Assembly: GCF_016908715.1 (NCBI RefSeq)
Contig: NZ_JAFBEK010000001.1
Location: 248,001 to 312,000 of the forward strand
Direction: 5' to 3'
DNA from: Leuconostoc rapi
Lineage (GTDB): Bacteria; Bacillota; Bacilli; Lactobacillales; Lactobacillaceae
Length of the DNA: 64,000 bases
A program made the position numbers and the translations under genes. The notes below the pieces were generated by a model. The model worked only from the letters and a program-made list of their open reading frames with translations. It was not told the DNA's origin and searched no databases. Positions 1 through 9,797 of the stretch are shown here, one piece after another (within the stretch, counting starts at the first letter, position 1; the number at the start of each line of letters is the position of its first letter).

Positions 1-15
1 TAACATCTGGTAAAA

Positions 16-21
16 TATACT
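16..21 (+). promoter_or_regulatory. possible -10 box upstream of uppS
   Basis: TATACT lies 40 nt before the uppS start. The matching -35 position falls outside the window, so the promoter cannot be confirmed; uppS could equally be read from an upstream operon. Confidence 0.3.
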
Positions 22-61
22 AGATACCAATGCGCTTTGACGCATGAAGGAGGGGGCCATC

Positions 62-841
62 TTGGCACTTTTTAAACCAAAACCAAATGTTAGTGTTGCA
101 AATGCGCAGCTTAAAATACCAGATCATATTGCAATCATCATGGACGGCAATGGTCGTTGGGCAAAACGACGCTTAATGCCACGCGCTGCTGGTCATAAAA
201 CTGGCATGAATACGGTTAAGAAGATTGCGACTGCTGCGAGCGATTTGGGTGTAAAAGTATTAACACTATACGCCTTTTCTACTGAAAATTGGTCACGACC
301 AAATGATGAAGTGAATTTTTTGATGCAATTACCAGTTGATTTCTTTTCTGAATTTGTACCTGATTTGATTAAAAACAATATTCGGGTTCAAATTATTGGA
401 AACATTGATGGTTTACCTCAGAGTACGCGCAAGGCGGTTCAAAATGCCATAGTGCAAACAGCCCAAGGCTCTGGCATGATTTTAAATTTTGCCTTGAATT
501 ATGGTGGACAAATAGAGATTGTCGAGGCAACAAAAAAATTGGCACAACAGGTTGCAGATGGTAAGATTTCGCCTGATGATATTAATGGTGACTTGTTTTC
601 TCAAGCCCTGCAAACGGCTAGTTTGGGTGAACTGGCCGCACCAGATTTAATGATTCGTACATCAGGTGAACTACGTTTGAGTAATTTTATGCCTTATCAG
701 GCAGCGTATGCAGAGCTCTATTTTACGAATGTATTATGGCCTGATTTTACGGCAGATGATTTATTGCAGGCTGTTACTGCCTTCACCTTACGCGATCGTC
801 GATTTGGTGGGTTAAATGATAAATACGAAAGTGAGTCGTAA
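62..841 (+). CDS. uppS: isoprenyl transferase (undecaprenyl diphosphate synthase)
   Basis: Cis-prenyltransferase that condenses isopentenyl units onto farnesyl diphosphate to make the C55 lipid carrier for cell-wall precursors. The N-terminus carries the family block HIAIIMDGNGRWAK, with the catalytic Asp in MDGNGRW, and the C-terminal part has the RTSGELRLSNF motif. I start at TTG 62 (259 aa). The ATG at 44 lies inside the Shine-Dalgarno run AAGGAGGGGG (47-56) and cannot be the start, while TTG 62 sits 8 nt after it. The gene is followed after 3 nt by cdsA and heads a lipid/envelope operon typical of Lactobacillales. Identification is firm. Confidence 0.95.
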   Translation: MALFKPKPNVSVANAQLKIPDHIAIIMDGNGRWAKRRLMPRAAGHKTGMNTVKKIATAASDLGVKVLTLYAFSTENWSRPNDEVNFLMQLPVDFFSEFVPDLIKNNIRVQIIGNIDGLPQSTRKAVQNAIVQTAQGSGMILNFALNYGGQIEIVEATKKLAQQVADGKISPDDINGDLFSQALQTASLGELAAPDLMIRTSGELRLSNFMPYQAAYAELYFTNVLWPDFTADDLLQAVTAFTLRDRRFGGLNDKYESES

Positions 842-844
842 GAC

Positions 845-1639
845 ATGAAAGTACGCGTTATAACAGCTATTGTGGCTTTAATTATTTTTGTGCCATTATT
901 AATTATCGGTAAATTACCTTTGTTAATCCTTACACTAATGATGGGGGTTGTTGCTATTGGTGAAATTTTACGCATGAAACATAGTTTTTTTGTTTCAACT
1001 GAAGCATTTATCAGCTTTATTGGGGTCATTGCAATTATATTGCCAAATAGCTTTTGGCATGGTATACCTTTTATAAAGAGTGCGCACGTGGTATTTTATA
1101 TACTAGCTTTTTTGATGTTACTCAATACGGTCATCGTGCGTAATCATTTTAATTTTGATGATGCAGGGGCACTTATGCTAGCCATGCTCTATATTGGTAC
1201 GGGGTTTCATTATTTTTATCAAGCCCGTGGTGTTGGTTTAGCAACAGTGATGTTTGGTATGTTGATTGTTTGGCTGACTGACTCAGGTGCTTATATTGTC
1301 GGCCGTGCCATTGGTAAACATAAGTTAGCGCCAAAAATCAGCCCCAATAAAACCTGGGAAGGATCTATTGGTGGTAGTTTCGTTGCGGTTGTTGTGATCC
1401 CAGCATTATTTTCGCTTTTTGGATGGTTACCAGATTATAATCTGTTTGAATTATTTGGCATTGCGATTCTATTGTCAATTGCTGGGCAATTTGGGGATCT
1501 TATTGAGTCAGGCTTTAAGCGACATTATGGTGTTAAAGATTCTGGAAATATTTTGCCGGGCCATGGTGGTATTTTAGATCGTTTTGACTCGATGCTAATT
1601 GTTATGCCTTTAATGGCCCTACTAGAAATGTTAGGATAA
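845..1639 (+). CDS. cdsA: phosphatidate cytidylyltransferase (CDP-diglyceride synthase)
   Basis: Integral membrane enzyme that makes CDP-diacylglycerol from phosphatidate and CTP, the branch point for phospholipid synthesis. The 264-aa protein is almost wholly hydrophobic with several membrane segments. It ends with the CDS signature: SGFKRHYGVKDSG, then LPGHGGILDRFDS near residues 218-252. It begins 3 nt after uppS and no strong SD is visible, so translation probably depends on coupling. rseP starts 5 nt downstream. Confidence 0.95.
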   Translation: MKVRVITAIVALIIFVPLLIIGKLPLLILTLMMGVVAIGEILRMKHSFFVSTEAFISFIGVIAIILPNSFWHGIPFIKSAHVVFYILAFLMLLNTVIVRNHFNFDDAGALMLAMLYIGTGFHYFYQARGVGLATVMFGMLIVWLTDSGAYIVGRAIGKHKLAPKISPNKTWEGSIGGSFVAVVVIPALFSLFGWLPDYNLFELFGIAILLSIAGQFGDLIESGFKRHYGVKDSGNILPGHGGILDRFDSMLIVMPLMALLEMLG

Positions 1640-1644
1640 AATCA

Positions 1645-2898
1645 ATGAATTTAACCGCAATCATAGCTTTTATATTTGTTTTCGGTGTATTAGTCACTGT
1701 ACACGAGTTTGGTCATTTTTTTGTTGCAAAAAAATCAGGTGTATTAGTACGCGAGTTTGCTATTGGTATGGGGCCAAAAATAATCAGTTGGAACTATAAT
1801 CATACGGCATACACAATTCGTATATTACCAGTTGGTGGCTATGTTCGAATGGCGGGTTTGGATGAAGAACCGGATTTGGATGCTGGTCAACGTGTGCGTT
1901 TAATATTTAATACAGAAAATAATGTGATCAAAATGGATACGCGCGTTGATGAGCTGGGAGAGGGAGCTTTGTTTCAAGTAGATACGTTTGATTTGAGTGA
2001 TGCGTTGACCTTGACGGGCTACTTAAATGACAATGAAAATAAACAAACGGTATCAGTAGATCATAATGCCACAATTATTGAACCTAATGGGACCGAAATT
2101 CAAATTGCACCCAGAGATTCTTGGGTGCAAAGCGCAAAAGTTTATAAGCGTGCTTTGATTAACATTGCCGGTCCGGCAATGAATCTAATCCTAGCCTTAG
2201 TTGTCTTTTCGGGACTAGCATTTGCGTTGCCTAGTGTGACACTCAACGAACCAATTGTTGGTACGGTTCAAAATCATATGCCAGCCAAAAATGCTGGTTT
2301 GCAAGCTAATGATCGAATTTCAGCTATCAATGGGCATCCAACGAAAACTTGGGAACAAGCAGCCACGCAGATTAGCAATTCTAAAAATAAAACGTTAGCC
2401 TTTTCTGTGTCACGCGACGGTAAAAATATGAACATCAATATGACGCCAAAAACAGTTAAGATAGATGGGGTAGACAGTACCCTCATCGGTATAACAGCTA
2501 AGACGTACACTGATTTTGGTTCGCGCATTAAGTATGGCATCTTAACAACAAGTACAACAATAGAAAGAGTGTGGTATGCATTGAGTCACCTTTTCACTGG
2601 TGGCTTTAGTTTAGATAAGCTTGGCGGCCCAGTCTCAATTGCAAAGTACACATCTACGGCTGCTAAAACTGGCTTCTTAAGTATCTTAGGCTTTATGGCA
2701 ATGTTATCAATTAACTTGGGTATCATGAATTTAATCCCAATACCGGCGCTTGATGGTGGTAAGCTAGTTTTAAATGCCATTGAATCGGTGTTACGAAAGC
2801 CATTACCAGCATCTTTTGAAAATGCAGTGACGGTTGGTGGGGCAATCTTTATGTTTGTTTTGATGATTGCTGTTACAATTAATGATTTGTTGCGATAA
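1645..2898 (+). CDS. rseP: site-2 type intramembrane zinc metalloprotease RseP
   Basis: Membrane-embedded protease that cleaves transmembrane anchors such as anti-sigma factors or pheromone and signal-peptide remnants. Seen in the 417-aa protein: HEFGH (HExxH zinc motif) at about residue 21 in the first membrane helix, a NIAGPAMN loop in the middle, a PDZ domain at about 205-275, and the second active-site motif NLIPIPALDGG near the C-terminus. Length is normal for the family. An AGGA lies 8 nt before the ATG. It is third in the uppS-cdsA-rseP-proS run. Confidence 0.95.
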   Translation: MNLTAIIAFIFVFGVLVTVHEFGHFFVAKKSGVLVREFAIGMGPKIISWNYNHTAYTIRILPVGGYVRMAGLDEEPDLDAGQRVRLIFNTENNVIKMDTRVDELGEGALFQVDTFDLSDALTLTGYLNDNENKQTVSVDHNATIIEPNGTEIQIAPRDSWVQSAKVYKRALINIAGPAMNLILALVVFSGLAFALPSVTLNEPIVGTVQNHMPAKNAGLQANDRISAINGHPTKTWEQAATQISNSKNKTLAFSVSRDGKNMNINMTPKTVKIDGVDSTLIGITAKTYTDFGSRIKYGILTTSTTIERVWYALSHLFTGGFSLDKLGGPVSIAKYTSTAAKTGFLSILGFMAMLSINLGIMNLIPIPALDGGKLVLNAIESVLRKPLPASFENAVTVGGAIFMFVLMIAVTINDLLR

Positions 2899-2972
2899 TC
2901 GTTAGTGCAAAGCTGTTTTTTATTTAGGCGCGTTGCGCCGTACATAATTCAAAAAAAGAATTGAGGATACTC

Positions 2973-4688
2973 ATGAGACAATCAAAATTATTAATGCCAA
3001 CGTTGCGCGAAGTACCAGCTGATGCTGAAGTAAAAAGTCATCAATTGTTGCTTAAAGCAGGATTTATTCGTCCAGTTGCAGCAGGTATGTTTTCTTATTT
3101 GCCTTTGGCTAAACGTGTACTGAATAAAATTGAACAAATTATACGTGAAGAAATGGCCAATATTGATGCTAACGAAATGTTGGTACCAGAAATTTTACCA
3201 GCCGAATTATGGCAAAAATCAGGTCGGTACGCTACATATGGGCCTGATTTATATAAGTTTAAAAATCGTCAAGACCGTGACTTTATTTTAGGTCCAACCC
3301 ATGAAGAAACGTATACACAGTTAATGGCTGATGAAATCAAATCGTATAAAAAATTACCCTTAACGGTTTATCAAATTCAACCAAAATTTCGTGATGAAAA
3401 TCGTCCTCGCTTTGGTTTATTGCGTACACGTGAATTTATTATGAAAGACGCCTATTCGTTTAGCGCTGATCAAGAAGGCCTTGATCAAACATTTCATGCT
3501 ATGGAAAATGCTTATATCAATATTTTTGATCGTATTGGTATATCTTATCGCGCGATTGTAGGTGATGCCGGTGCTATGGGTGGATCCGACTCGAAAGAAT
3601 TTTCAGCACCAGCCGCCGCCGGTGAAGATACAATTGCATACTCTGATACGACAGATTACGCAGCTAATTTAGAAATGGCTAAGGATTTTTATGTTTCAAA
3701 AAAATCAACGGCTGAACTGGAAACACTAAAGACAATAGACACACCAAATGAAAAGACAATTGCAGACTTAGCCGCATTATTGGCTATTCCTACTGCTAAT
3801 TTAGCTAAAACAATCATGTTTATTGCTGATGATCAGTTAGTAGCTGTCGTTACAACGGGTGATTTTGAGGTAAACCCTGTCAAAGTGCAAAACTTTTTAC
3901 ATGCAGAGACGCTAGAAATTGCACCCGAATCAACGGTACAAGAAGTTATTGGCGCTGGGTTTGGATCACTTGGACCAGTTAATTTACCCGATAACGTCAC
4001 TTTGCTAGTTGATGAACGGGCAGCTGATCTTGCTAACTTTACTGCTGGGGCTAATCAAGACGGTAAACATTACTTAAACATCAATTGGCAACGGGATGTT
4101 TTACTTGATGAAGAAAATATTGGCGACTTCCGTACAGCACGAGAAGGTGACTTGTCGATTGATGGCAAGGGCCATTTAGTTTTCACTAAGGGTATTGAGA
4201 TTGGCCATATTTTCAAACTTGGTACGCGTTACTCAAAAATCATGGGGGCGCAAGTATTAGATGAAAATGGCCGTCAAACAGATATGATTATGGGTTCTTA
4301 CGGTATTGGTGTATCAAGACTATTAAGTGCTATTGCAGAACAAAAAGCTGACGATTCAGGTCTCGTATGGCCTGCAAGTATTGCACCATTTGATGTGCAC
4401 ATTGTACCAATTAACATGAAAGACGAAGAACAATCACGTGTAGCTAGCCAATTGGAAACATTATTAACGACACAAGGTTTAGAGGTCTTGCTTGACGATC
4501 GTAAAGAGCGTGCGGGTGTTAAGTTTGCTGACGCTGATTTGATTGGCTTACCCATTCGAATTACTGTTGGTAAAAAAGCTGGTGAAGACATTGTTGAAGT
4601 TAAAGTTCGTGCAAGTAACACAAACATTGAAATGCGCGTGAGCGAAGTTGTTGATTCTGTATCAGTATTATTAAACGGAGACAAATAA
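2973..4688 (+). CDS. proS: prolyl-tRNA synthetase (bacterial type, with editing domain)
   Basis: Class II synthetase that charges tRNA-Pro. The 571-aa protein has the class II core split by an insertion of about 180 residues (about 225-405) corresponding to the YbaK-like editing domain that hydrolyses Ala-tRNA-Pro. Motif 2 is visible as KFRDENRPRFGLLRTREF, and the anticodon-binding domain is C-terminal. The start is ATG 2973 with GAGGA 5-6 nt upstream; the TTG at 2961 would overlap this SD. The gene closes the lipid/envelope operon and is followed at once by a strong terminator. Confidence 0.95.
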   Translation: MRQSKLLMPTLREVPADAEVKSHQLLLKAGFIRPVAAGMFSYLPLAKRVLNKIEQIIREEMANIDANEMLVPEILPAELWQKSGRYATYGPDLYKFKNRQDRDFILGPTHEETYTQLMADEIKSYKKLPLTVYQIQPKFRDENRPRFGLLRTREFIMKDAYSFSADQEGLDQTFHAMENAYINIFDRIGISYRAIVGDAGAMGGSDSKEFSAPAAAGEDTIAYSDTTDYAANLEMAKDFYVSKKSTAELETLKTIDTPNEKTIADLAALLAIPTANLAKTIMFIADDQLVAVVTTGDFEVNPVKVQNFLHAETLEIAPESTVQEVIGAGFGSLGPVNLPDNVTLLVDERAADLANFTAGANQDGKHYLNINWQRDVLLDEENIGDFRTAREGDLSIDGKGHLVFTKGIEIGHIFKLGTRYSKIMGAQVLDENGRQTDMIMGSYGIGVSRLLSAIAEQKADDSGLVWPASIAPFDVHIVPINMKDEEQSRVASQLETLLTTQGLEVLLDDRKERAGVKFADADLIGLPIRITVGKKAGEDIVEVKVRASNTNIEMRVSEVVDSVSVLLNGDK

Positions 4689-4712
4689 AAAGCCGATTAG
4701 TTCGGCTTTTTT
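4687..4712 (+). terminator. rho-independent terminator after proS
   Basis: A 10-bp perfect stem (4687-4696 with 4702-4711), loop TTAGT and a run of T, starting at the proS stop codon. It separates proS from polC. Confidence 0.9.
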
Positions 4713-4734
4713 AAGCAGTAAAATAGGGGAAACT

Positions 4735-7700
4735 ATGGCATTAACCCAACAAGAACAATTGCATCATTTAGTTAATCAGATTCAACTACCTGAAGAAATC
4801 CAACCTTTTTTTAACATGGGCCGCTTAACCCAAGTAAGCGTGTCAACAGTGGCTAAAACATGGACATTTGAAGTTGCGTTTGATCAGATACTACCGGCCA
4901 ACGTATTTATGCAGTTTAGCCAATATCTACATACTTCTTTTACAAACATTGCGCAGACAAAAGTCATCATAACAACCCCTGTAAAAATTGTTGATGAATC
5001 ATTGGTTAATCAGTATTGGCATATAGCATTGACAAACTCGATACTTAATCATGCAACGGTTCAACAACTGACAAGTAACACAGCACTAAAAACGATTAGT
5101 GACAACCATTATGGTATTGCAGTTGGTGCAGAATCTTTGTTTCAAGCCTTAAATGAGCCAGCATTGGCATCAATTATTGCTGCTTATCAATGTTTTGGTT
5201 TTCCTCAGATGGAACTCACACCTAACCACGATGCTGCATTGGCGCAACAAATTGAGGATAGCGTTGCGCAGCACCATGCTAAAGCACAAGAAGATTTACA
5301 AAAAGCCATTAAAGCTAGCGAACAGACTAAGCCTAAGTCATCATCAGAAGGCGTTGCACTAACATTAGGTCGTAAAATTGCTGCTGATTCAGAAATTACA
5401 CGTTTAGAGGCTATTGATAGCGAGGAACATCGTGTCGTTGTTGAAGGCTATATTTTTGCCAGTGAAATCAGAGAATTACGTTCCGGCAGAAAGCTAATGA
5501 CCATCAAAATCACTGACTATTCGAGTGCTATTGCTGCCAAAAAGTTTTCAAATAACGAAACTGACGAGGCGGTATTTGATGGCTTAAAAACAGGTATGTG
5601 GGTGCGTATGTCTGGTAATGTACAAGAGGATACCTATGCGCGCGAGTTGGTTTTAAATATTTATGATTTACAAGTTATCGATCATGATAGTCGTCAGGAA
5701 ACTTATATTGAAGATGTGAAACGTATCGAATTGCATGTTCATTCAACGATGTCAACAATGGATGCTGTAACAAATTATGCTGCTGTTGCGCAATTAGCTA
5801 AAAGTTGGGGGCAAGAGGCGCTTGCGGTTGTTGACACCGCCAATGTCCAAGGTTTTCCTGAAGCTGTTGCGGCTGGTGCCAAAAATGATTTAAAAATGAT
5901 TTATGGTATGGAAGCCAACCTTGTTGAAGATGGTGAACCAATTGGTTTTAACCTAACAGCAGTTGAATTGTTAGATAAAGAAACTATTTATGTCGCTTTT
6001 GATTTGGAAACAACAGGATTGTCGGCTGTAACAGACAAAATAATTGAATTATCAGCGGTTAAGATGCAACTAGGCAATGTTATCGAAAAATTCTCGGAAT
6101 ATATCAATCCAGGTTTTCCATTGTCTGATTTCACAACCAAATTAACGTCAATTACAGACACGATGGTTGCTCATTCCGATACTGAAGAAAGCATTATTAC
6201 TCGGTTTCGAAAGTGGATTGGTGACGCAGTTTTGATTGGTCATAATGTCACTTTTGATATTGGCTTTATGAACGCCGCATACGCAAGATACAATCAAACA
6301 GCCATTAAAAATCCTGTGATTGATACATTACCTTTCACACGTTGGTTATACCCTGATTATAAGTCTTATCGTTTAGGAACACTGGCTAAGCGTTTTAATA
6401 TTAATCTTGAACAGGCCCATCGCGCTATTTTTGATGCGGAAACGACGGGACATATTGCTTGGCGTTTGATTAAAGAGGTCAATACGCGATACGAGTTAAC
6501 CCGACATAATCAGCTCAATGATTATATGACAGATGGCGATGCTTGGAAGCACGGCCGCCCAGTACATGTCACATTGCTTGTTCAAAATGCGGTTGGTTTA
6601 AAAAATCTGTATAAGTTAGTGTCTCGATCAAATATTGACTTTTTTGCCCGTGTACCACGTATTCCACGTTCTATTTTGAATCAATACCGTGAAGGCTTAA
6701 TTATTGGTACAGGCGATACTAGTGGTGAAGTAATCATGACATTGATTGAAAAGGGTCGCGACGAAGCACTTAAAAAAGCAAAATATTACGATTATATTGA
6801 AATTCAACCAACGGCTAATTATGCGCCGATGATTGAATCCGAGTTAGTTGCAAACGAAACTAAATTACATGATATTTTGCAAGATATGGTTTCAATAGGC
6901 GAAGCGCTTGATAAACCGGTTGTTGTCACTGGAGATGTTAAATACACGAATCCAGAGGATAAAATTTACCGCGATATTTTAATTGCAACGCAACCAGGAA
7001 ACCCGCAGAATAGGACAGCTTTACCTGAATTGTATTTCCGCACAACGCAGGACTTGTTAACCGATTTTGCATTTATGGGCGATGAACTGGCTAAAAAAAT
7101 TGTCATTAATAATACCCACATTGTTGCAGATATGTTGGAATCAATTACGCCGTTAAAAAGCGGTTCATATCCACCAAATATTCCAAGTGCAGGGGAAGAA
7201 TTAACTAGCCGAACACTGGCCACTGCTAAAAAATGGTACGGTGATCCTGTACCAGATGTTATTCAAGCGCGTATTGATCAAGAACTACAGGCCATAATTG
7301 GTAATGGCTTTGCACCGCATTATATGATTTCACAACGCTTAGTTGAAAAGTCAAATAAAGACGGTTATCTTGTTGGGTCACGTGGCTCCGTGGGATCTTC
7401 TTTTGTGGCAACAATGTCTGGTATTACCGAAGTCAATCCGTTTGCGCCTCATTATCGTAGCGCTCATGGTGATTATTTTGAATTAGCTGACCCTAAAATT
7501 TATGAATCTGGTTACGATTTACCTGATAAAGCAGACCCTAATCATCCAAGTGAGATGTTAATTGGCGATGGCCAAAATATTCCTTTTGAAACATTTATGG
7601 GATTCAAAGGAGATAAGGTGCCAGATATTGATTTGAATTTTTCTGGCGATTATCAACCGATTGCTCATAATTATATGAAAGTATTATTTGGCGAACATAA

Positions 7701-9048
7701 TGTTTACCGTGCAGGCACAATTGCAACAGTCGCTGAAAAAACAGCTTTTGGTTATGTTAAAGGGTACGAGCGAGACCATGAAAAACAATATCGTGGCGCG
7801 GAAGTGGAACGACTAGCACAAGGTGTTACAGGCGTTAAACGTACGACAGGCCAGCACCCAGGCGGAATATTAATTGTGCCGCGTGAATATGAAGTATATG
7901 ATTTTACACCAGTACAGTATCCTGCAGATGATCAAAAATCACTCTGGCAGACAACGCACATGGATTACCATGCAATTCATGATAATTTGTTGAAAATGGA
8001 TATTTTGGGTCATGATGATCCAACCATGGTTCGTACTTTAAAAGATATGTCTGGCATTGATCCGCAATCAATTCCAGCAAATGATCCAGGCGTGCTGAGC
8101 TTGTTTACATCACCAGAAGCACTAGGTGTGACAGAGGAACAAATTTTCTCAAAAACAGGGACATTGGGGCTACCGGAGTTTGGAACTAGTTTTGTGCGTG
8201 GCATGCTAGAGGAAACGCAACCACATACGTATTCCGAATTATTACAAATTTCAGGGCTGTCTCATGGTACTGACGTGTGGTTAGGAAATGCCAATGAATT
8301 AATTGAAAATGGGACAGCGACAATTGGTACTGTTATTGGAACACGTGATAAAATCATGACAGATTTAATCAACTGGGGCTTTCCAGCAGCTGATGCTTTT
8401 AATGTGATGGAAAAAGTACGAAAAGGTAAAGGCATTACCGACGCCTATCAAGCGCAATTACGCGAAGCAAAAATACCCGAATGGTATATTCAATCGATGT
8501 TAAAAATTAAATATATGTTTCCCCGTGCACATGCGGCAGCGTACGTTTTGATGGCGTTGCGAATTGCTTATTTTAAGGTTTATTTCCCAACGATTTATTA
8601 TGCGACCTATTTTTCAGTTCGTGCTGATCAATTTGATATTGTAGCCATGAGTCGTGGAAAAAATGCGACAAAGGAAGCGATGAAAAAGATACGAACACTT
8701 GGAAATGATGCCACAGTGGGTGATAAAAATCTATTGACAGTGTTGGAAATGGCCAATGAAGCATTAGAACGTGGTATAACATTTTCAATGGTGGATCTAT
8801 ATAAATCAGAAGCTAGTGAATGGGTGATTGATGGTGAAACGCTGATTCCACCATTCTCCGCTGTTCCGAGTTTAGGCGATAATGTTGCGAAACAAATTAT
8901 CGTTGCACGTCAAGATAAACCTTTCTTGAGTAAGGAAGATCTTAAAAAGCGAGGGAAAGTATCACAAACAGTGGTTGAATACCTATCAAGAAATTCTGTG
9001 TTGGATGGTATGCCTGATGAAAATCAGTTGAGTTTATTTGATTTTTAA
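4735..9048 (+). CDS. polC: DNA polymerase III alpha subunit, PolC type
   Basis: Replicative polymerase of Gram-positive bacteria. Domains in the 1437-aa protein: N-terminal region; OB fold (about 230-325); PHP part with HVHSTMSTMD (about 335); DEDD 3'-5' exonuclease at about 420-590 (FDLETTG, IGHNVTFDIGFM and HRAIFDAETTG all present); then the polymerase core with GSRGSVGSSF, DKVPDIDLNFSG (two catalytic Asp), TGQHPGGILIVP and FPRAHAAAYVLM. The protein ends with QLSLFDF, a clamp-binding type tail. All four cysteines of the zinc ribbon found in Bacillus PolC are replaced here (residues 909, 912, 934 and 937 are Ser, Gly, Asp and His). SD AGGGGA lies before ATG. Confidence 0.97.
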   Translation: MALTQQEQLHHLVNQIQLPEEIQPFFNMGRLTQVSVSTVAKTWTFEVAFDQILPANVFMQFSQYLHTSFTNIAQTKVIITTPVKIVDESLVNQYWHIALTNSILNHATVQQLTSNTALKTISDNHYGIAVGAESLFQALNEPALASIIAAYQCFGFPQMELTPNHDAALAQQIEDSVAQHHAKAQEDLQKAIKASEQTKPKSSSEGVALTLGRKIAADSEITRLEAIDSEEHRVVVEGYIFASEIRELRSGRKLMTIKITDYSSAIAAKKFSNNETDEAVFDGLKTGMWVRMSGNVQEDTYARELVLNIYDLQVIDHDSRQETYIEDVKRIELHVHSTMSTMDAVTNYAAVAQLAKSWGQEALAVVDTANVQGFPEAVAAGAKNDLKMIYGMEANLVEDGEPIGFNLTAVELLDKETIYVAFDLETTGLSAVTDKIIELSAVKMQLGNVIEKFSEYINPGFPLSDFTTKLTSITDTMVAHSDTEESIITRFRKWIGDAVLIGHNVTFDIGFMNAAYARYNQTAIKNPVIDTLPFTRWLYPDYKSYRLGTLAKRFNINLEQAHRAIFDAETTGHIAWRLIKEVNTRYELTRHNQLNDYMTDGDAWKHGRPVHVTLLVQNAVGLKNLYKLVSRSNIDFFARVPRIPRSILNQYREGLIIGTGDTSGEVIMTLIEKGRDEALKKAKYYDYIEIQPTANYAPMIESELVANETKLHDILQDMVSIGEALDKPVVVTGDVKYTNPEDKIYRDILIATQPGNPQNRTALPELYFRTTQDLLTDFAFMGDELAKKIVINNTHIVADMLESITPLKSGSYPPNIPSAGEELTSRTLATAKKWYGDPVPDVIQARIDQELQAIIGNGFAPHYMISQRLVEKSNKDGYLVGSRGSVGSSFVATMSGITEVNPFAPHYRSAHGDYFELADPKIYESGYDLPDKADPNHPSEMLIGDGQNIPFETFMGFKGDKVPDIDLNFSGDYQPIAHNYMKVLFGEHNVYRAGTIATVAEKTAFGYVKGYERDHEKQYRGAEVERLAQGVTGVKRTTGQHPGGILIVPREYEVYDFTPVQYPADDQKSLWQTTHMDYHAIHDNLLKMDILGHDDPTMVRTLKDMSGIDPQSIPANDPGVLSLFTSPEALGVTEEQIFSKTGTLGLPEFGTSFVRGMLEETQPHTYSELLQISGLSHGTDVWLGNANELIENGTATIGTVIGTRDKIMTDLINWGFPAADAFNVMEKVRKGKGITDAYQAQLREAKIPEWYIQSMLKIKYMFPRAHAAAYVLMALRIAYFKVYFPTIYYATYFSVRADQFDIVAMSRGKNATKEAMKKIRTLGNDATVGDKNLLTVLEMANEALERGITFSMVDLYKSEASEWVIDGETLIPPFSAVPSLGDNVAKQIIVARQDKPFLSKEDLKKRGKVSQTVVEYLSRNSVLDGMPDENQLSLFDF

Positions 9049-9120
9049 TTGGCGTACCCATACACCTTAACTTGAGTTAAAAATTAGAATGAACATGACA
9101 CAAAAACAAGGAGTTAGTTT

Positions 9121-9549
9121 ATGAGGCATGAATGGCATCAAAAAGTTGCAAATTATTTTGAATACATCTTGAATGTCTTTATGATCAGTATCGGCTTTGT
9201 TATTTTTGGTTTCTTATTGCGAGAAATTTATAATTTAGCCTATTTATTGTTAACTATTGACGATTTGCGTGCACACTTTAATGAAATTACAGAAGCGACA
9301 CTAGCAGTATTTTTGTTTTTCGAGTTTATGAGCCTGGTACGCGAGTATTTTATTAAAGATGCCCATATTAGTATGGAAAGCTTTTTGTATATTGGCGTGA
9401 CAGCATTAATCCGTGCGATTTTGGTTTACCATGATCAGACCTATAAAACCTTGTTGTTAGCCATTTCAATTTTTTTATTGGTTATTGCGTTAACAATTTA
9501 TCGTTTTTTTCGAGAAAAAACAAAAAATATCGAAAAAGCAACACGGTGA
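9121..9549 (+). CDS. PsiE-like small integral membrane protein
   Basis: A 142-aa protein with four predicted membrane helices (about 14-45, 57-73, 95-110 and 116-136) and the short acidic/aromatic loops typical of the phosphate-starvation-inducible PsiE family. In that family the molecular function is unknown, and phosphate control has been shown only for the E. coli gene. The start ATG 9121 has AAGGAG 8 nt upstream. It stands alone between polC and a terminator at 9577-9618. Confidence 0.65.
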   Translation: MRHEWHQKVANYFEYILNVFMISIGFVIFGFLLREIYNLAYLLLTIDDLRAHFNEITEATLAVFLFFEFMSLVREYFIKDAHISMESFLYIGVTALIRAILVYHDQTYKTLLLAISIFLLVIALTIYRFFREKTKNIEKATR

Positions 9550-9576
9550 TTATCGTTAAAACGAATAATATATTGC

Positions 9577-9618
9577 AAAGAATTACATCAACGGTAGGTT
9601 GATTGGTAATTCTTTTTT
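9577..9618 (+). terminator. rho-independent terminator after the PsiE-like gene
   Basis: Stem 9577-9586 with 9606-9615, continued by an inner 5-bp stem TCAAC/GTTGA around loop GGTAG, then a run of T to 9618. Confidence 0.85.
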
Positions 9619-9686
9619 GGTCACATCGATTTATAAATTAATATAGCATAGGCATTATGCTTGCGCTGTTTTGAAGAGAACAATCA

Positions 9687-9695
9687 TGGTATGAT
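9687..9695 (+). promoter_or_regulatory. extended -10 promoter of rbsK
   Basis: TGGTATGAT fits TGnTATAAT with one change. No well-spaced -35 is seen. The predicted transcription start near 9702 leaves a leader of about 93 nt containing the SD at 9715 and the looped stem before the start codon. Confidence 0.55.
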
Positions 9696-9714
9696 TGTAT
9701 AAAATAAAAGATAT

Positions 9715-9797
9715 GGAGGACATATATTTGCTTATTTGCGCTAACTTTAATCAGGTAATTAGCCTCAATATTGTGAATGTATGGTTTTAAAATTATG
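9715..9797 (+). promoter_or_regulatory. hairpin-bridged ribosome binding site of rbsK
   Basis: GGAGG at 9715-9719 is 75 nt from the ATG at 9795, and no SD stands closer. The outer stem 9721-9731 with 9773-9783 (11 pairs, three G-U) begins 2 nt after the SD and ends 11 nt before ATG. An inner GCTAA/TTAGC stem lies at 9740-9744 and 9759-9763. With the stem folded, the SD-AUG gap is 12 nt. The ATG at 9777 is buried in the stem. That the stem forms in vivo is inference. Confidence 0.6.

Noticed and set aside
44-61. ATG at 44 as the uppS start
   Set aside because: The codons overlap the SD run AAGGAGGGGG; TTG at 62 has proper spacing and fits family N-termini.
4298-4684. Long antisense reading frames inside proS, polC, recD2 and similar genes
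   Set aside because: They lack SDs and family features and mirror the codon pattern of the strong genes on the other strand.
9728-9790. 20-residue leader peptide before rbsK (TTG start after GGAGGA)
   Set aside because: It lies within the closing stem, uses a rare start and shows no attenuation-type codon run. It cannot be excluded entirely, but the stem explains the region better.
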